Below the pieces are notes generated by a model that was not told the origin of the DNA, ran no database searches, and saw only the letters and a list, made by a program, of their open reading frames with translations. A stretch of 64,000 nt of DNA from Arthrobacter sp. QXT-31 (GTDB taxonomy: Bacteria; Actinomycetota; Actinomycetes; Actinomycetales; Micrococcaceae). Below are positions 60,993 through 64,000 of the stretch, one piece after another (the first letter of the stretch is position 1; the number at the start of each line of letters is the position of its first letter). The stretch covers positions 4,898,001-4,962,000 of the forward strand of contig NZ_CP019304.1 in assembly GCF_001969265.1 (NCBI RefSeq). Reading direction: 5' to 3'. Both the position numbers and the translations under genes were made by a program.

Positions 60993-62417
60993 TTGGAAGA
61001 ACGAATTGCCGAGGCGGGGAACACGAAGACGTCCCTCGCCCAACAAATTGAAGGTGCTTACCACCGGATCGGCGTGACAGGGGCACACCGCCATATCGTG
61101 CTCATGATCCTGCTCGGCGTGTTTTTCGACGCGCTCGAGCAGAACGCTGTCGGCATTACCGGCCCGGTACTGCGCGAGTCCTGGGGCCTGGGCGCAGGCG
61201 ACATCGGCCTGCTGAACACCATGACCTTCACGGCCACGGCTCTGGGACGCATCGCAACGGGACTGATCGTTGACAAGTACGGTCGGCGGAACATGCTGGT
61301 CATCAACCTGATCATCTTCGCTGGCGGATCGCTGCTGTGCGCGGTGGCACCGAACTATCCCGTCCTTGCCGCCGGACGGTTCATCGTCGGCTTCGGATTG
61401 GGTGGTGAAATCGCCGTCGCCGTGATCATGATGGCGGAATTCTTCGCCGCCAAACATCGTGGCACCGCAGTGGGCCTGATCAACGTCACGGCCGCGGGGC
61501 TGGGCAACATGCTCGCCCCCGCCTTCGGCATTCTGGTCTTCACGCTCTTTGACGGCCCGGACAAGTGGCGGTGGGTCTTCGGCCTGCTCTTCATCCCCGC
61601 CCTGCTCGTGATGTTCTTCCGCCGCTACGTCCCCGAAACACCCCGCTTCCTCGCCTCCAAAGGCCGGCTGGATGAAGCCAACCTCGTCATCACCCGCCTG
61701 GCCAGGGGCAAGCTCTCCGGACACATCGACGACCCGGAAGTCTTCATCACCGGCGTACCCGGCCCGGCCGTTACCGAATCCAAGGGGCACTGGAAAGACG
61801 CCCTCCGCGGCCGTCTCCTGAAGCGGACTGTCCTGCTCTGCGTCGCGGTCTGCATGTCCTACGCCGCCCAGATCTCCATGCTGACCCTGATGCCCACCAT
61901 CCTGGTCTCCCGCGGCTACGCTGTGAACACCAGCCTCTGGTTCACCCTCATCATGCAGTCCGGATCCCTGATCGGCGCAGCAACCGCCGCCTTCCTCGCG
62001 AGCCGCCTCCCCCGCAAGAAAGTTCTCACCGGAGCCGCTATCCTGGGCTGCCTGGCAGGACTCGGAATGGCGTTCCTGGCAACCGACATCCTTGTCATCG
62101 TCCTCTGCGGAGTACTCTTCAACTTCTCGGTCATCATCCTGAACACCACTATCTGGCTGTTCGCCCCGGAACTATACCCCACGCGCACCCGCGGCTTCGG
62201 CACCTCCATCATCCTGGCCGCAGGCTCCCTCTCAGGCGGACTCTTCCCGCTCGTGTCGGGTGTCATCTTCGACGCCGCCGGCCTCACGGGAATGTTCGCC
62301 ACACTCGCCGGCCTGTTCATCGTTCTCGCCATCGCGGTGCAGTTCCCACCGGAAACATTCGGACAGCCCCTTGAAGAGGACACCAGCGAAGACGAAGGAG
62401 CGATCTATGGCCACTGA
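60993..62417 (+). CDS. MFS transporter (sugar/aromatic acid porter type)
   Basis: A 474-residue major facilitator with 12 predicted helices. VDKYGRRNMLVINL is the A-type loop between TM2 and TM3, and RFIVGFGLGGEIAVAVIMMAE the typical TM4; PTRTRGFGTS is in the second half. It begins at TTG 60993, seven bases after AAGGAG; a distant in-frame ATG (60912) lacks a ribosome site. It ends 11 bases inside the racemase-like gene. Substrate probably an organic acid or N-substituted compound processed by that protein. Confidence 0.83.
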   Translation: MEERIAEAGNTKTSLAQQIEGAYHRIGVTGAHRHIVLMILLGVFFDALEQNAVGITGPVLRESWGLGAGDIGLLNTMTFTATALGRIATGLIVDKYGRRNMLVINLIIFAGGSLLCAVAPNYPVLAAGRFIVGFGLGGEIAVAVIMMAEFFAAKHRGTAVGLINVTAAGLGNMLAPAFGILVFTLFDGPDKWRWVFGLLFIPALLVMFFRRYVPETPRFLASKGRLDEANLVITRLARGKLSGHIDDPEVFITGVPGPAVTESKGHWKDALRGRLLKRTVLLCVAVCMSYAAQISMLTLMPTILVSRGYAVNTSLWFTLIMQSGSLIGAATAAFLASRLPRKKVLTGAAILGCLAGLGMAFLATDILVIVLCGVLFNFSVIILNTTIWLFAPELYPTRTRGFGTSIILAAGSLSGGLFPLVSGVIFDAAGLTGMFATLAGLFIVLAIAVQFPPETFGQPLEEDTSEDEGAIYGH

Positions 62418-63126
62418 CACCACCCCGAGCCGGAGCCGGGTGCTCTTGATAAACCCCAACAGCAACCGTCGGACCACTGACCTGATGACCGGTATCGCCG
62501 AAAAGATCCTGGCCCCGGAAGGATTGGAAGTGGTGGGACTGACGGCCACCGAAGGCCCTGACATGATCATCGATCCTGTGGCCCTGCAGAGCTCAGTCAA
62601 GCACGTGCAAACCGCCGTGCATCACTATCTGGATGGGTCGGATGGCTCAGCTGTTGTGGCAGTAATTGTCGCGGCCATAGGCGATCCCGGCCGCGTTGAG
62701 CTCGCCCGAAACCTCAACATACCCGTTGTGGGTATAGGGCAAGGGGCTATCCGTGCAGCCGCAGGACCCGGGCGGCGGTTTGGCATGGCCACCAGCACTC
62801 CGCTACTCGCCGACTCCCTCGCCTCGCTGGTCGAGGAACACGGACAGACGCAATGGTTCACCGGAGTCAGGCTCACCCCATCCGAAGCACTGGTACTGGC
62901 CGCAGAACCTGAAAAGCAGTTCCAAGAGTTGCTCGAAGCAGTAAAGCAATCGAGCCGGGACGACGGGGCCCAGGCGGTCATCATCGCCGGCGGCCCGCTC
63001 AGCGAAACAGCACAACGGATAGCTGCGACAGGCACAGCTGAGATCATCCAACCCGTACCCAGCGCGTGCTCGCTGGTTCTGAACGCCATCAACAGACAAC
63101 CGCTGGCCACCCACGGCGGCGAGTAA
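62407..63126 (+). CDS. Asp/Glu/hydantoin racemase-fold protein without catalytic cysteines
   Basis: A 239-residue member of the Asp/Glu/hydantoin racemase superfamily: LLINPNSNRRTTDLM, IGDPGRVELARNLNIPVVGI and the second-lobe VIIAGGPLSETAQ follow the family order. The two catalytic cysteines of hydantoin racemases (in CFGDPG and GCAG) are absent: the sites read AIGDPG and AGGP. The one cysteine, in PSAC near 220, is elsewhere. Thus simple two-base racemisation is not expected. ATG 62407 has GAAGGAG before it and overlaps the MFS gene by 11 bases, so transport and reaction are coupled. Confidence 0.8.
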   Translation: MATDTTPSRSRVLLINPNSNRRTTDLMTGIAEKILAPEGLEVVGLTATEGPDMIIDPVALQSSVKHVQTAVHHYLDGSDGSAVVAVIVAAIGDPGRVELARNLNIPVVGIGQGAIRAAAGPGRRFGMATSTPLLADSLASLVEEHGQTQWFTGVRLTPSEALVLAAEPEKQFQELLEAVKQSSRDDGAQAVIIAGGPLSETAQRIAATGTAEIIQPVPSACSLVLNAINRQPLATHGGE

Positions 63127-63155
63127 GGCAACTTCCAGCCGCTGCTGCGAGTCCA

Positions 63156-63201
63156 GGCCAGGGGCGCACCTCCGCAAGAAGGCGGGGGTGCACCCCTGGC
63201 C
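63156..63201 (+). terminator. Terminator after the racemase-like gene
   Basis: GGCCAGGGGCGCACCTCCGC pairs with GCGGGGGTGCACCCCTGGCC (two G-U pairs) and ends CCTT; 20 pairs. Confidence 0.8.
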
Positions 63202-63476
63202 TTGATTGCATACCGAACGCCTCGAACGTCTGTCACCAGTGACTGTATGGCCTTAATCGTTGGGGGCTGAATCCACCGGCACCGCCGGAGATCGAAGGGT
63301 AGGAGAAGTACGTGCTGGACCTTCATGACGGCGGCCCCGCATGGGGTCCTGGAAGAAGTGAAGGACGACTAGGCCGGGCTCCCTACTCCGGCCGCCTGCC
63401 GATGGAAAAGGGACGCAGGGCCGCTCCCCCGGATGATGGAATCCCCCGTATTGCCGTTCAGCATCCCCGAAGATCA
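63202..63476. other. Intergenic region without a convincing gene
   Basis: A GTG frame at 63312 behind TAGGAG runs into the antisense of the next gene, and a 15-codon ATG frame lies inside; neither looks real. Confidence 0.4.
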
Positions 63477-64000
63477 TTATCGGCGCGCTCGTTCGATGAT
63501 TCTGAGAACCTCAACAGCGTCGCTGGGATCGACAGGAGGAGCGCTCCCCGTTTGTACGGCATGCGCCAGCTGTGCATAGAACTGAGGATAGTCGCCCCGG
63601 CGTGTCGGCTCATCCCGAAAGGATCCAGGGACGCCTAACTTCCCCCATCTTTCCGGAGGTTCAATGCCGTATTCAAGATCGGTTGGGACCATACCCTCCC
63701 CCAGCGCCTTTTCCTGTCCATCAAGTCCCCATTTCGTGTAAGCGGCTTGGGAGCCAAGGACATGGAAGCGGGGACCTAACCGGGCAGCGTGGCCGTTCAT
63801 CCACAGGCGCGATCGTGTGCCGGAGCGGTGCAGAAGCGAGAGGAAGGCATCCTGGTCTGCGTCGGACTTATTGGCATAGTCATATCGGGCGGTTTCCCCG
63901 TAGATTTCTGCGACCGGGCCAAACAATTGGATGGCCTGGTCGATCAGGTGGGCGCCGAGGTCGTGAAGAATCCCTCCGCCCTCGGCCAGCAGTGCTGTGT
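63477..64000 (-). CDS. Gfo/Idh/MocA-family oxidoreductase, C-terminal part (cut by window edge)
   Basis: An open frame from the window edge to TAA at 63477. GGGILHDLGAHLIDQAIQLFG is the characteristic family motif with the substrate-side Asp and His; the rest (RFHVLGSQAAYTKWGLDGQE, GDYPQFYAQLAHAV) is the C-terminal beta-sheet domain. Such enzymes are NAD(P)-dependent dehydrogenases of sugars, inositols or sugar acids. The N-terminal Rossmann domain is outside the window, so the substrate group cannot be assigned. Confidence 0.85.
   Translation of the reverse strand, partial: TALLAEGGGILHDLGAHLIDQAIQLFGPVAEIYGETARYDYANKSDADQDAFLSLLHRSGTRSRLWMNGHAARLGPRFHVLGSQAAYTKWGLDGQEKALGEGMVPTDLEYGIEPPERWGKLGVPGSFRDEPTRRGDYPQFYAQLAHAVQTGSAPPVDPSDAVEVLRIIERARR

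Noticed and set aside
63312..63638. GTG frame with TAGGAG near the right edge
   Set aside because: Its second half is antisense to the oxidoreductase and the product looks random.
1..64000. Search for tRNA, rRNA, riboswitch and CRISPR features
   Set aside because: No cloverleaf, rRNA core or spaced repeat array was recognised in the intergenic regions. A covariance-model search would be needed to be certain.

Overview
The window is high-GC actinobacterial chromosome. It most resembles the Arthrobacter group (Arthrobacter, Pseudarthrobacter, Paenarthrobacter; Micrococcaceae). The strongest clue is a 546-residue choline oxidase at 15470-17110 that carries every catalytic residue of the Arthrobacter globiformis enzyme at the same number. 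A fused oleBC olefin gene, several leaderless-looking promoters and the gene content agree. No tRNA, rRNA or CRISPR array was seen.

Layout. 1-2400: end of bioF, then bioD and a cytochrome P450, all with 4-base overlaps. 2540-6340: DUF1876 protein, a deacetylase/glycosyltransferase fusion with a small membrane partner, and a dihydrofolate-reductase-like protein. 6553-13665: class III aminotransferase, second reductase-like protein, CHAD remnant, FtsW/RodA protein, cupin, GH15 glycosidase and a TetR regulator. 13796-19086: glycine-betaine module (betB, codA, APC permease); both transcription units start behind paired TGAACA-N2-TGTTCA operators and a leaderless-looking small ORF. 19200-22568: NDH-2 enzyme, CBS protein, MazG-like protein and a complete IS481-family element with target duplication. 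22655-24976: aminotransferase and 2-hydroxyacid dehydrogenase operon. 25235-28787: small accessory genes. 29036-33724: PfkB kinase and SurE pair, an unknown Cys-rich protein and a SulP transporter. 33755-40501: a three-gene RND efflux operon with a miniature adaptor. 40551-41323: low-GC, gene-poor island. 41324-47492: LysR regulator and sarcosine-oxidase-like enzyme, M20 peptidase pseudogene, secreted protein, subtilase with an HPt-like partner, and a paralogue of the unknown Cys-rich protein. 47629-53655: DUF488, a lipoprotein and the oleA-oleBC-oleD hydrocarbon operon. 53811-63201: unknown protein, mmsA remnant, YjdM, truncated ArsR with SulP, ATP-dependent DNA ligase, AAA ATPase, MFS transporter and a racemase-like protein. 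The window ends inside a Gfo/Idh/MocA oxidoreductase.

How genes work together. The choline module takes up a substrate and oxidises choline through betaine aldehyde to glycine betaine; the TetR gene just upstream is the likely repressor of both paired-operator promoters. The ole genes condense two fatty acyl chains head to head into a long-chain alkene. Biotin genes are coupled to a P450 that may feed pimelate supply (BioI-like), though it lacks the normal ExxR motif. Remnants and fragments (CHAD, M20 peptidase, mmsA, ArsR, low-GC island) and one insertion sequence show that parts of the window are in flux.

Most worth a second look: the leaderless small ORFs and paired operators of the choline regulon; the two copies of an unknown CxxC/CHxxC protein that share a nearly identical 60-base promoter block; the RND pair with a hairpin-less mini-adaptor; the P450 without ExxR; and the racemase-like protein that has lost both catalytic cysteines. 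All functional calls are from reading sequence and recalled family motifs; no search was run.
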